Below, in pieces: positions 16,667-25,411 of a DNA stretch of 64,000 nucleotides. Source of the DNA: Mucilaginibacter dorajii (GTDB lineage Bacteria > Bacteroidota > Bacteroidia > Sphingobacteriales > Sphingobacteriaceae); contig NZ_JANTYS010000027.1 of assembly GCF_024808255.1 (NCBI RefSeq), positions 20,341 to 84,340 of the forward strand, read 5' to 3'. Below the pieces are notes generated by a model. It saw nothing but the letters and a program-made list of their open reading frames with translations, had not been told where the DNA came from and did no database searches. The translations under genes and the position numbers were made by a program. How positions within the stretch are numbered: the first letter of the stretch is position 1; each line of letters starts with the position of its first letter.

Positions 16667-17246
16667 TAAAAATTTACTCGAACGTTGGCGTAATGCCGAT
16701 ATCCTCCTGTTAGGAGGGTCGGCAGGGTCATTTAAACTGTTGTTCCATATCGTTAAATCTTTGTTGCCCACGCTTAATAAAGCAGTAATCATCGTAATTC
16801 ACAGAAAAAAGAATTTTTTCAGCGAGATAGAAAAACTGTTTGCAGAGAATAGCCGTATGTCGTTACGCGAAATTGTTGATAAGGATACCCTTAATAAGAA
16901 CACTATCTATATAGCACCTGCAAATTATCATACGCTGATAGAAAAAGATGGTACCTTTGGTTTGGATGTTTCGGAAGCGGTTTGGTACTCAAAGCCATCA
17001 ATTGATGTAACCTTTGAAAGCGCGGCCGAAGTTTATAGGGAACGCTGCATAGCTATACTGCTATCTGGCGCAAACCAGGATGGGGCCGAAGGATTACTAA
17101 AACTAAAACAAAGCGGCGCCACAACTATTGCACAACATCCCGAAGATGCAGAAATGGACGAAATGCCCAGGGCAGCCATAAACATTGGTGCTGCTCAATA
17201 TATATTACACACAGACGAGATTTTTAAATTATTGCAAACAGAATGA
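16599..17246 (+). CDS. cheB: CheB-type methylesterase without receiver domain
   Basis: A 215-residue protein with only the catalytic CheB domain. The triad is visible: Ser41 in LLLGGSAGS, His68 in VIVIHR and Asp161 in LLSGANQDGAEG. It lacks the N-terminal receiver of enteric CheB, so it is not directly controlled by phosphorylation. The first ATG (16599) lies 68 bases inside cheR; the TTG at 16656, next to the end of cheR, would start just before the conserved domain and is a realistic alternative. It probably removes methyl or amide groups placed by the adjacent CheR. Confidence 0.88.
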   Translation: MPSKRSLRSSIRKKIFIKKLGPDKNLLERWRNADILLLGGSAGSFKLLFHIVKSLLPTLNKAVIIVIHRKKNFFSEIEKLFAENSRMSLREIVDKDTLNKNTIYIAPANYHTLIEKDGTFGLDVSEAVWYSKPSIDVTFESAAEVYRERCIAILLSGANQDGAEGLLKLKQSGATTIAQHPEDAEMDEMPRAAINIGAAQYILHTDEIFKLLQTE

Positions 17247-17271
17247 TTCACCATACATTAATTAATATTAC

Positions 17272-19215
17272 ATGACCCCTGTAAATATTCTTATTGTTGA
17301 TGATAGGGAAGAGAATATTATAGCGCTTGAGGCTTTGTTAACCCGCGATGATATTCGCATTTTTTCTACAACATCGCCTAATGAAGCTTTAAAAATAGCC
17401 TGGGAAATCCATATAGCCATAGCCCTGGTTGATGTGCAGATGCCTGAAATGGATGGTTTTGAATTGGTAGAGATGCTGAAATCAAATCCTCGCACCAAAG
17501 ATATTATGGTAATATTTGTTACTGCCATATCAAAGGAAACCAAATACGCGGTAAAAGGCTTAGGGACCGGTGCCGTTGATTACCTGTACAAACCCCTCGA
17601 TCCATATATTACATCGGCGAAAGTTGACTCCTTTGTGCAGCTTGCCCGTACACAAGCTGAGATCAGGCAGAAGAACGACGAACTGCAAAATTATTCTATA
17701 GTTGTAAAAAACTCTGCCGATATCATTTGCTCTGTTGATGCGCAAACCTTACGCATAGAAAATATTAACCCGGCTGTTGAACCTATTATGGGTTTTAAAC
17801 CTGCCGAGCTTTTGGGTAAAAGCATTGTTAATATGGCTATAGAAGAGCATCAACCGGCGTTTAGAAAAAAGCTGGGCGAAATTATTAAAGATAACCTGCC
17901 CTTTGCGGTATTTGAGTTTAGGTTTGAGCGGTTTGATAAACAAGTCATTTGGGTTGAGTGCCGTGCATCGTACCGTAACAAAATCATCTTTATCAATATC
18001 AGCGATATCTCGCCGCAAAAAAGCTACCAGGAACAGCTCATTAAATCAAAAGAGCAGGCCGAGTATACTAAAAAGGTAAAAGAAACCTTTTTGGCCAATA
18101 TGAGTCATGAACTCCGTACGCCTATAAACGGTATTATAGGGATTACCGGTATGCTGCTTAAAACCAATGTTGATGAGCAGCAAAAAGGAATGCTTAATTT
18201 GTTAGAAACTTCTTCAAGATCATTGTTGGGCGTAATTAATGATGTGCTGGATATTTCAAAAATTGAAGCCGGTAAATTTAACATCATCCGTACGCCAAAT
18301 AATGTTTCTGATATCATTAAGTCGGTTTTTGATTTGCTCAAATTCAGGGCTGATGAAGGCAATATTGAATTTTTATTAGAGATTGATCCCGGTGTACCCC
18401 AAAGCCTGATGGTAGATTCGTTGAGGCTTAACCAAATCCTGATGAACCTGCTTAGTAATGCCATTAAGTTTACCGAAAGGGGATATGTAAAACTTAAGGT
18501 TTCGGTATTGCAAAAGCACAATGATAAAGTGAAATTAAAGTACAGCATTGAAGACACCGGCATAGGTATCCCGGCCGATAGGATCAACAGGATATTTGAA
18601 TCATTTGAGCAGGCCGAAGAAGATACTGTAAGCAAATATGGTGGTACGGGACTGGGCCTGGCCATTGTAAAGAACCTGGTTGAGCTAAAAGGCGGCGAAC
18701 TTACTGTGAGCAGTCAGTTAGGTAAGGGCAGCACATTCAGTTTTATAAACTGGCATACTATTGCCACCAAACCGGTAAATAAGGTAAGCGTAAAGCCTGA
18801 TAAAACTCTTGCTCCCTTTGTTAATGTGCGGGTATTGGTAGCTGAGGATAATATGGTAAACCAGTTTATGCTTTCAAAAATTTTGAAAGACTGGCAAATT
18901 GAGGTTGATATGGTTGATAACGGGCGCAAAGCGCTTGATAAGCTGGCCGCAAATGACTACGATATTATATTGATGGATACGCATATGCCCGAAATGAATG
19001 GATATGAAACAGCCAGGAACATCAGGGTTGATTTTGCCGAACCCAAAAGGAGTATTCCTATCATATCGCTATCGGCAGCATCATTTGGGCACGAGCAGCA
19101 GGAAGCGCTTACCTCTGGTATGAACGATGTATTATCGAAACCATTTCAACCATACCAGTTACATGAAAAAATGAGCAAACTTTTAAATAGAGATGCTAAA
19201 GGGTTAAAAGTTTAA
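17272..19215 (+). CDS. Cytoplasmic hybrid kinase: REC-PAS-HisKA-HATPase-REC
   Basis: A 647-residue soluble hybrid kinase with no membrane segment. It has an N-terminal receiver (Asp54 in LVDVQMPEMDG), a PAS domain (about 140-250, VVKNSADIICSVDAQTLRIE), HisKA with His279 (NMSHELRTP), HATPase (NLLSNAIKFT, DTGIGIP, GGTGLGLAI) and a C-terminal receiver with Asp569 (LMDTHMPEMNG). It starts 25 bp after cheB and is probably the operon's last member; the N-terminal receiver could accept phosphate from the CHASE3 kinase. Its last 12 bases overlap the convergent ogt gene. Confidence 0.94.
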   Translation: MTPVNILIVDDREENIIALEALLTRDDIRIFSTTSPNEALKIAWEIHIAIALVDVQMPEMDGFELVEMLKSNPRTKDIMVIFVTAISKETKYAVKGLGTGAVDYLYKPLDPYITSAKVDSFVQLARTQAEIRQKNDELQNYSIVVKNSADIICSVDAQTLRIENINPAVEPIMGFKPAELLGKSIVNMAIEEHQPAFRKKLGEIIKDNLPFAVFEFRFERFDKQVIWVECRASYRNKIIFINISDISPQKSYQEQLIKSKEQAEYTKKVKETFLANMSHELRTPINGIIGITGMLLKTNVDEQQKGMLNLLETSSRSLLGVINDVLDISKIEAGKFNIIRTPNNVSDIIKSVFDLLKFRADEGNIEFLLEIDPGVPQSLMVDSLRLNQILMNLLSNAIKFTERGYVKLKVSVLQKHNDKVKLKYSIEDTGIGIPADRINRIFESFEQAEEDTVSKYGGTGLGLAIVKNLVELKGGELTVSSQLGKGSTFSFINWHTIATKPVNKVSVKPDKTLAPFVNVRVLVAEDNMVNQFMLSKILKDWQIEVDMVDNGRKALDKLAANDYDIILMDTHMPEMNGYETARNIRVDFAEPKRSIPIISLSAASFGHEQQEALTSGMNDVLSKPFQPYQLHEKMSKLLNRDAKGLKV

Positions 19216-19698
19216 TTTAGTTTGCCCAACACCCATAATACGGGCTTCGTGGTCAAGCAGCCATTGCTTGCGCCAAAGCCCGCCCGCGTAGCCGGTTAAA
19301 CTGCCATCGGAACCTATAACCCGGTGGCAGGGTACTACAACCCATAAGTTGTTTTTGCCATTGGCTGCTGCAATAGCCCTTATAGCTAAAGGGTTTTTCA
19401 TGAGGTTTGATTGCTGCATGTAGGTTGTGGTAGTACCATATTCAATACTTAACAAACATTGCCAAACCTGTTGCTGAAAATCGGTGCCCGGTTGCTTTAT
19501 AGAGAAATCAAACGTTTTTCTTTTGCCAGCAAAATATTCCTGCAGCTGATCAATAGCTATTTGCAACAACGGGGTAGAGGCCGGCTCAATATCATATTCC
19601 TCATCCCGGATAGAAATGCCCGAAATAAATTCATCATCCTGCGTAATGCGGACAATGCCAATTGGGGTACGGTAGTAGGCTATGGGCATGAATTTCAA
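19204..19698 (-). CDS. ogt: Methylated-DNA-protein cysteine methyltransferase
   Basis: A 164-residue suicide repair protein that removes O6-alkyl groups from guanine. The active-site PCHRVIG motif and following SLTGYAGGLWRKQWLLDHE are complete; the upstream FQQQVWQCLLSIEYGTTTTYMQ is the DNA-binding helix-turn-helix region with YGTTTTY in place of the common PxGxTxSY. The N-terminal half is the short Ogt type, without an Ada DNA-binding domain. It converges on the hybrid kinase gene with a 12-base 3' overlap. Confidence 0.94.
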   Translation of the reverse strand: MKFMPIAYYRTPIGIVRITQDDEFISGISIRDEEYDIEPASTPLLQIAIDQLQEYFAGKRKTFDFSIKQPGTDFQQQVWQCLLSIEYGTTTTYMQQSNLMKNPLAIRAIAAANGKNNLWVVVPCHRVIGSDGSLTGYAGGLWRKQWLLDHEARIMGVGQTKLNF

Positions 19699-19773
19699 AA
19701 TTGGTTAAGAATATCAAACTTAACAGAAACTGCCCGATGAAACAAATGGATAAAATCAAATACCACAAATTAT

Positions 19774-19781
19774 TACCTTTG
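19774..19781 (+). promoter_or_regulatory. -7 element abutting the ccmB start codon
   Basis: TACCTTTG, a full TAnnTTTG match, with only 4 bases (CCGC) before the ATG at 19786. This predicts a leaderless or nearly leaderless ccmB message. Confidence 0.6.
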
Positions 19782-19785
19782 CCGC

Positions 19786-20469
19786 ATGAAGCTTGTTAAC
19801 GAAACCGTCCATTTGCTTAAAAAGGAAATTTTACTGGAGTGGCGTTCAAAATATGCTTTTAACGGCATTTTGCTATATGTTGTATCAACCGTGTTTGTGT
19901 GCTACATTTCGTTTAACCAAAGTGCCGGCCTTAGCGGTACCAGTAGTTATCCGCTGGTGTGGAATGTGCTGTTTTGGATCATTATGCTTTTTGCGTCGGT
20001 AAACGCCATTGCCAAAAGCTTTATGCAGGAAAGTAAAGGCCGCCTGCTTTATTATTATTCCATTGCCAGCCCTCAGGCTATCATCCTGTCAAAAACTATT
20101 TATAACATCCTGCTGATGTCATTGATCAGCGTACTCGCGTTACTTGTATACCAGGTATTTTTTGTAAAACCACTTGGCGATCCGCTTTTTTACTTTTTAA
20201 CGGTGCTGTTGGGCAGTATCAGTTTTTCAACTGTATTTACTATGATCTCGGCCATTGCCTCAAAAGCAGGTAATAACGGTACGCTGATGGCTATCCTCAG
20301 CTTTCCGGTTATTATTCCCATAATATTAATCCTTATCCGCCTGAGCAAAAGGGCTATGGATGGCCTTGAACGGAGTTTAAGCTATGGCGATATAGGTGTG
20401 CTGTTTGCCATAAATGCCATTGTTATTACAACCGCGCTGTTATTGTTTCCCTATTTGTGGCGGGATTAA
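19786..20469 (+). CDS. ccmB: Heme exporter subunit CcmB
   Basis: A 227-residue ABC permease with six membrane helices, matching CcmB: an N-terminal KKEILLEWRSKYAFNGILLY cytoplasmic segment, FASVNAIAKSFMQESKGRLLYYYSIASPQAIILSKTIYN in the middle and a Pro-rich FPVIIPIILI helix. With CcmA and CcmC it forms the complex that releases heme-loaded CcmE. No ccmA is in the window. The rest of the pathway resumes at ccmC about 7.3 kb downstream, so this gene looks detached from its operon. Confidence 0.92.
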   Translation: MKLVNETVHLLKKEILLEWRSKYAFNGILLYVVSTVFVCYISFNQSAGLSGTSSYPLVWNVLFWIIMLFASVNAIAKSFMQESKGRLLYYYSIASPQAIILSKTIYNILLMSLISVLALLVYQVFFVKPLGDPLFYFLTVLLGSISFSTVFTMISAIASKAGNNGTLMAILSFPVIIPIILILIRLSKRAMDGLERSLSYGDIGVLFAINAIVITTALLLFPYLWRD

Positions 20470-20519
20470 TGCCTTAAAATCAAATTGTTATACCTTATTT
20501 AGAATAATTAAAAACTTTA

Positions 20520-20551
20520 TTTGGATTAAGTCTAAGTAACAATTATTTTTG
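20520..20551 (+). promoter_or_regulatory. Promoter of the porin-Rieske-imelysin operon
   Basis: TTTG at 20520-20523 and TAttTTTG at 20544-20551 are separated by 20 bases, the spacing expected for Bacteroidota -33/-7 promoters. The start codon at 20568 leaves a leader of about a dozen bases. Confidence 0.6.
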
Positions 20552-20567
20552 CTGCCACATTAAACTC

Positions 20568-21812
20568 ATGGCAATGCATGGTAAATTCTTTACTTTAGTT
20601 ATATCTTCTTTATTTATATCAGGTACCTTATTAGCGCAGCAGCCTAATAATTCAACTGCCGAAGATTCATTAAATAATAACTCGGCCAAAAACTTCCTAT
20701 CCAATACGTCCATTGGCGGGTACGGCAACGCTTTTTATCAGTACAATAAAAACCAAAAAACAGCCAAGGTTGATCTGGAGCGTTTTGTGCTTTTTATTGG
20801 CCATAAATTCAGCGATAAGATTTCTTTTTTCTCCGAAATGGAATTAGAAGATGCCAAAGTAAATGGCGGGCAGCCAGGTGGTGAAATCACCATTGAGCAG
20901 GCTTATTTAAAGTTTAGCCTTAATCCTAACCAATACATTGTAGCTGGTTTGTTTTTACCAAGGATAGGTATCCTTAACGAAAACCACCTGCCTACCACTT
21001 TTAACGGTAACGAGCGCAATTATGTAGAAACACTGTTGATCCCTGCTACCTGGCGTGAATTGGGTGTTGGTTTTTATGGCCGTTTAAACAACCTGCCTGT
21101 CAATTACTCGGTAGGGATAATGAACGGTTTGAGCGCCGCGGGCTTTACCCATGGTACAGGTATTGTTGATGGCCGTTTTGAAGGGCGTAACGCAACCGGC
21201 ACCAATCTTGCTGTAACCAGCGCTCTGCAATACTACCAGGGCCCTTTTAAAGCGCAATTATCCGGCTATTACGGTGGTACAGTAGGCATCAGGAAAACAG
21301 AGGCCGATAGCTTAGGCTTAAACTCCGGCGTGTTTGGTACGCCGGTTGCTATGGGCGAAGGCGATATTCAATTCAATAACCAGGGCTTTTCGGTAAAAAT
21401 ATTAGGTACGATATTATCTATACCCGATGCTGATAAAATAAACAGGGCTTATGCCAGCAACACTCCTAAAACAGCCTACGGTGCTTACGCCGAAATTGGA
21501 TATGATCTTTTGTATCGTGCGGGTTACGGTAAAGCAAACCCTGCACAGCTTATTCTATTTGTGCGCGATGAAAAGCTTAACCTCAATTCCAGCATCCCGG
21601 GCAACGGCATTACCGATCAAACTTTAAATCAAAACTATGTTGTAGCGGGCTTTACTTATTTGCCGCTGCGTAACGTAGCTGTAAAAGCCGATGTAAGGCT
21701 GGTTCATGGCGGCGCGCAAAATCCGGCGTTGATAATTAATCCCAGCCCGGTGGCTTTACCCTATCAAAACAACAACGCTTTGATAAACCTGGGCATTGGA
21801 TATTCATTTTAA
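20568..21812 (+). CDS. Outer-membrane porin-like protein
   Basis: A 414-residue protein with a signal peptide (hydrophobic residues about 7-23, ending LLAQQ) and a 16-strand-type barrel pattern. Hallmarks such as ERFVLFIGHKFSDKISFFSEMELEDAKV, GEITIEQAYLKFSLNPNQYIVAGLFLPRIG and ERNYVETLLIPATWRELGVGFYG resemble the phosphate-selective porin group annotated in Bacteroidota. It starts an operon with a Rieske protein, imelysin-like protein and di-heme oxidoreductase, so its true substrate may be iron-related rather than phosphate. Confidence 0.82.
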   Translation: MAMHGKFFTLVISSLFISGTLLAQQPNNSTAEDSLNNNSAKNFLSNTSIGGYGNAFYQYNKNQKTAKVDLERFVLFIGHKFSDKISFFSEMELEDAKVNGGQPGGEITIEQAYLKFSLNPNQYIVAGLFLPRIGILNENHLPTTFNGNERNYVETLLIPATWRELGVGFYGRLNNLPVNYSVGIMNGLSAAGFTHGTGIVDGRFEGRNATGTNLAVTSALQYYQGPFKAQLSGYYGGTVGIRKTEADSLGLNSGVFGTPVAMGEGDIQFNNQGFSVKILGTILSIPDADKINRAYASNTPKTAYGAYAEIGYDLLYRAGYGKANPAQLILFVRDEKLNLNSSIPGNGITDQTLNQNYVVAGFTYLPLRNVAVKADVRLVHGGAQNPALIINPSPVALPYQNNNALINLGIGYSF

Positions 21813-21822
21813 GCTGATTTAT

Positions 21823-22245
21823 ATGGACAGAAGGAAATTTATACAACAGTCGTGCTCATTATGTGTAGCTGTTGGCGCAGGCATGGTAATAGGTTCATTA
21901 GACGGATGCGCGACCCTGCCGGTATACAAAACCGCTGTTGCCAATAACGCCGTAAGCGTACCGGTAGCCATATTTGCTACTACCAGTTTCCAGCTTATCC
22001 AACCTAAAAATCAATATTACAATATCGGTCTTAAAAAAGAAGCAGATGGCACCTACACAGCGCTGCTTTTAAAATGCACCCACGCCGATAACCAACTAAC
22101 TCCAACCGGTAACGGTTACAAATGCGATTTGCATGGCAGCGCTTTTAGCGCCACCGGCAAAGTAATTACCGGCCCGGCAGAACGCCCGCTTAAAAAATAC
22201 GCCACAGAAATACAATCAGATCAAATAATTATTCATTTAAGTTAA
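21823..22245 (+). CDS. Tat-exported Rieske [2Fe-2S] protein
   Basis: A 140-residue protein. The N-terminus DRRKFIQQSC followed by a hydrophobic stretch and LDGC (Cys29) suggests a Tat signal with a lipobox. The cluster motif is complete: CTH (Cys85, His87) and CDLHG (Cys101, His104), 16 residues between first His and Cys and lacking the second-shell cysteines of the cytochrome bc1 type. It resembles small ferredoxin-like Rieske proteins. The start at 21823 overlaps nothing and fits the signal; the frame is open from 21796, inside the porin gene. It is likely an electron carrier for the di-heme protein encoded two genes later. Confidence 0.88.
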   Translation: MDRRKFIQQSCSLCVAVGAGMVIGSLDGCATLPVYKTAVANNAVSVPVAIFATTSFQLIQPKNQYYNIGLKKEADGTYTALLLKCTHADNQLTPTGNGYKCDLHGSAFSATGKVITGPAERPLKKYATEIQSDQIIIHLS

Positions 22246-22252
22246 ACTACCT

Positions 22253-23323
22253 ATGAAAAATACACTACTTGCGCTATCAAGCGTGGCTCTGCTTGCTTTA
22301 GCCAGCTGCAGCAGCAAAAGTACACCAACACCGGTCACTACGGATGCTGAGGGAACCGTTATTACCGAGTTTGTTAACGTTGTTGCCAACCCCGATTATG
22401 CCGCGATTAACGATAACGCTGTTAAGTTGCAGGCCGCTGTTACTTTATTGATCAGTACGCCTAACGCTGCTAATTTATTAGCTGCTCAAAACGCGTGGAA
22501 AGCAACCCGCGAGCCATGGGAATCATGCGAAGGTTTTTTATTTGGCCCGGTAGAGGACAATGATTATGACCCTACTATGGATAGCTGGCCTTTAAATAAA
22601 ACAGATGTTGATGCCCGTTTGGCCAGCAGCGATGTGTTTACCACTTCTTATATTGATGGACTGGATGGCACTGCCAAAGGTTTTCACGGTATTGAGTACA
22701 TTATTTTTGGTGAAGGTGGTGCTAAAAAAGCAACTGATGTTACCGCGCGCGAAAAATTATACCTTGCTGCATCAACCACAAGTTTAGTAGCTACTACGCA
22801 AGCTTTGCGCGATAGCTGGGATGCCTCAAAAGGCAACTACTCTGCAACCGTTACTACAGCAGGTAAAGGCAGCGCGGTATACAAAACCCGTAAAGATGTG
22901 TTTAAAGCAATGGTTGGCGCAATGAGTGATATTTGCGGCGAAGTTGGTACCAGCAAAATGGAAGATCCATACGCTGCCCGCGATAGTACATTAGACGAGT
23001 CGTCATTTTCACACAACTCCACTGTCGATTTTACAAACAACATCAAAGGTATCCTTAACGTATATACCTGTACCTACGGGGGCAAAACCGGTTCTGCAAG
23101 TTTAAGCACACTGGTAGCTGCTAAAAATGCCTCTTTAGATGCAAAAATAAAAACACAATACAATGCTGTATTGGCATCATTTGCAACCATTACACATACA
23201 TTCGAAAAAGCGATCTATGATCAGCGTGCCCAGGTAAAAGCAACCCAGGATGCTATTGCCACATTGCAAAGCACGCTTGATGTTGATTTAAACGCTTTTG
23301 TTGAAGCAAACATAAAAGACTAA
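22253..23323 (+). CDS. Imelysin-family (peptidase M75) lipoprotein
   Basis: A 356-residue protein with a lipoprotein signal (LLALASC, Cys19) and the imelysin fold. The GxHxxE motif occurs as GFHGIEYIIFG, preceded by NAWKATREPWESCEGFLFGPVED and WPLNKTDVDARL, both typical of IrpA/EfeO-like proteins. Members are linked to iron uptake and bind metal through GxHxxE; peptidase activity is doubtful. It lies 7 bp after the Rieske gene and 8 bp before the di-heme gene, a tight operon. Confidence 0.92.
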   Translation: MKNTLLALSSVALLALASCSSKSTPTPVTTDAEGTVITEFVNVVANPDYAAINDNAVKLQAAVTLLISTPNAANLLAAQNAWKATREPWESCEGFLFGPVEDNDYDPTMDSWPLNKTDVDARLASSDVFTTSYIDGLDGTAKGFHGIEYIIFGEGGAKKATDVTAREKLYLAASTTSLVATTQALRDSWDASKGNYSATVTTAGKGSAVYKTRKDVFKAMVGAMSDICGEVGTSKMEDPYAARDSTLDESSFSHNSTVDFTNNIKGILNVYTCTYGGKTGSASLSTLVAAKNASLDAKIKTQYNAVLASFATITHTFEKAIYDQRAQVKATQDAIATLQSTLDVDLNAFVEANIKD

Positions 23324-23331
23324 CAATACAG

Positions 23332-24705
23332 GTGAAAAAGTTAACAGTAGTAGGCGTATTAGCAATTTTAGTGCTTGTTTTGTCGCAATGTCAAAAGGCG
23401 GCAACTTTTCCTGATACCGGTTATGACGCACGCTTATCGGGCGGTGTAGCCACCGTGTTTGATATCACATCACACGCGTTCAGCAATATGTTTCCAGGAC
23501 TATCTGATCGTGATCAGATAGTGCACGCGTTTGGCGACGCTGCTTTCAGCAAAATATTTGTTACTGCGCCTGCACCTGTTAATAGTGGCTTGGGTACTAT
23601 TTTTAACAATAACTCCTGTATCTCTTGTCACCACAACGATGGCATTGGTTTACCCACTGCAGGAGATTCCCGCTCTTCATTATTAGTGCGGATTAGTTTG
23701 CCCGGCACTGATGCCCATGGAGGTCCGGTAGCGGTGCCTGGCTATGGCTTACAGCTACAGGATAAAGCCGTTTATGGTAAAGTCCCCGAAGCTAAAATCA
23801 ATATTAACTACACCAATACTACATACAGTTTTGCCGATGGCGAAACTTATGAATTAAGGGCACCAACGTATACTTTAACCAATTTGTACACCGCCATAAC
23901 AGGTAATTACCTGCTTTCGCCACGCCTGGCGCCGCCCATGTTTGGTTTGGGCTTGCTGGAAGCAGTACCCGAAAGTGAAATTGTAGCCATGGCCGACCCT
24001 AATGATGCCGACGGCGATGGTATAAAAGGTAAGCCAAACTATGTTTGGGATGTAGCCACACAATCGCGCCAGTTAGGTCGTTTTGGCTGGAAAGCTAATA
24101 CCGCGTCGATATTAACACAGGTTGCTGCCGCCTATAACCAGGATATAGGCATTACCAGCAGGATTTTTCCGGTTGAAAGTAGTTTTGGCCAAACCCAGGA
24201 TGATGGCTTGAAGGATGATCCCGAATTACCGGACAGTACCTTAAATGCGGTACGGTTTTATGCGGCTACCCTGGCGGTACCTGCTCGCCGCAGCGTTACC
24301 GACCCTGATGCTCAAAGAGGAGAGGCTTTATTTAAAGCAGCAAAATGTGCTGTTTGCCACAGGCAAACGCTTACTACAGCAGTAAATGTATCTTTCCCAT
24401 CAATATCAAACCAGGTTATTCACCCGTATACCGATATGCTGGTGCATGACATGGGTACCGGTCTTGCCGATAACCGCCCCGACTTTTTAGCCGGCGGACA
24501 AGAGTGGCGCACCGCCTCCCTTTGGGGCCTTGGTTTATTTGAAAAAGTGAACAGCCCGGGCTATTATTTGCATGATGGTCGCGCACGCTCCGTAACCGAA
24601 GCCATTATGTGGCATGGGGGAGAGGCCGAATCGGCTAAAGTATATTTCTCTAAATTGTCAAAATCCGACAGAACTTTGGTGTTGAAGTTTTTGGGAAGTT
24701 TGTAA
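23332..24705 (+). CDS. Di-heme oxidoreductase (DUF1111 family)
   Basis: A 457-residue lipoprotein-like c-type cytochrome (LVLSQC lipobox). Two CxxCH sites are present, CISCH near residue 101 and CAVCH near residue 341, together with the DUF1111 landmarks GIGLPTAGDSR, GLGLLEAVPESEI, DGDGIKGKPNYVWD and the C-terminal HDGRARSVTEAIMWHGGEA. The family is similar to di-heme peroxidases and often travels with imelysin genes in iron-linked operons. The start is GTG at 23332, directly after the imelysin stop. It depends on the Ccm system encoded on both sides. Confidence 0.92.
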   Translation: MKKLTVVGVLAILVLVLSQCQKAATFPDTGYDARLSGGVATVFDITSHAFSNMFPGLSDRDQIVHAFGDAAFSKIFVTAPAPVNSGLGTIFNNNSCISCHHNDGIGLPTAGDSRSSLLVRISLPGTDAHGGPVAVPGYGLQLQDKAVYGKVPEAKININYTNTTYSFADGETYELRAPTYTLTNLYTAITGNYLLSPRLAPPMFGLGLLEAVPESEIVAMADPNDADGDGIKGKPNYVWDVATQSRQLGRFGWKANTASILTQVAAAYNQDIGITSRIFPVESSFGQTQDDGLKDDPELPDSTLNAVRFYAATLAVPARRSVTDPDAQRGEALFKAAKCAVCHRQTLTTAVNVSFPSISNQVIHPYTDMLVHDMGTGLADNRPDFLAGGQEWRTASLWGLGLFEKVNSPGYYLHDGRARSVTEAIMWHGGEAESAKVYFSKLSKSDRTLVLKFLGSL

Positions 24706-24729
24706 GGAAAGAGAGTCAAGAGGTTAGAG

Positions 24730-24779
24730 TCAAGAATTAAGACAGGTAAGCATTTCTGTCTTAATTCTTGATTTTTTAT
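24730..24779 (+). terminator. Rho-independent terminator
   Basis: A perfect 16-bp stem (TCAAGAATTAAGACAG / CTGTCTTAATTCTTGA) with a 10-base loop, followed by a T-run. It closes the porin-Rieske-imelysin-di-heme operon, and its T-run touches the stop codon of the convergent gene. Confidence 0.8.
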
Positions 24780-25303
24780 TTGTCAATTCTACTCTGTAGA
24801 AGTTCAAATACTTCGTTAAACTCTTTATCGCCAAGTTCTTGGCGACTAAAGAAAAACATTACCCCTGCGGATTCTTTAACCAGGATGAATAGGGTATCCT
24901 TAAAAATTATGGCGGAGTTGAAAAGAGACCAGCTCAATTGTAAACGCTTTTCCTTATCCCGGTAATCTATCCCTTCATCATTAAAGGTAAAAGTACAATC
25001 CATCATTTCCTTTTCAAGCCGCTCCGCGCGCGCCTTTGTTTTTCTGGAAAAGCGAACCCAGCGTTCTATAAAGGTTAACCACCACAAAAACAGGTAAAAT
25101 ACCGAGCCTCCTTCGATAATTTTATCCAGTGGAAACCGGTTACTGGTGTCGCCGGAAAATACTGCTGCTGCCACAATCATGATTACTAACGTCAAAATAA
25201 AATACCGTTTCATGATTTTGGCGTTTGATAACGACCAATGAACGCGCTGTTTGTTTAAAAAGTAGGTGCGGTTAAATGGGATATGGATAGTTTTTTCCTG
25301 CAT
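24776..25303 (-). CDS. YcxB-like membrane protein
   Basis: A 175-residue protein with two membrane helices near residues 33-50 and 64-82 and a C-terminal domain of the YcxB type: FTFNDEGIDYRDKEKRLQLSWSLFNSAIIFKDTLFILVKE, then FFFSRQEL. These domains resemble PH-like folds; function unknown. I start at the ATG at 25303, since the upstream 12 codons to 25339 add nothing conserved. Confidence 0.75.
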   Translation of the reverse strand: MQEKTIHIPFNRTYFLNKQRVHWSLSNAKIMKRYFILTLVIMIVAAAVFSGDTSNRFPLDKIIEGGSVFYLFLWWLTFIERWVRFSRKTKARAERLEKEMMDCTFTFNDEGIDYRDKEKRLQLSWSLFNSAIIFKDTLFILVKESAGVMFFFSRQELGDKEFNEVFELLQSRIDK

Positions 25304-25411
25304 GGTTGTTGTGATAATAGGGGCGGAAAATACAAACAATATTTAAGAGAAATGATGGGTATAATAAAGTACATATCTATAAATTGGCAGTTGTTTTAAG
25401 ATAAGTTAAGC

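Noticed and set aside
15836..17246. Reading cheR and cheB as one frameshifted fusion
   Set aside because: Each has its own complete catalytic motifs, and overlapping cheR/cheB genes are normal.
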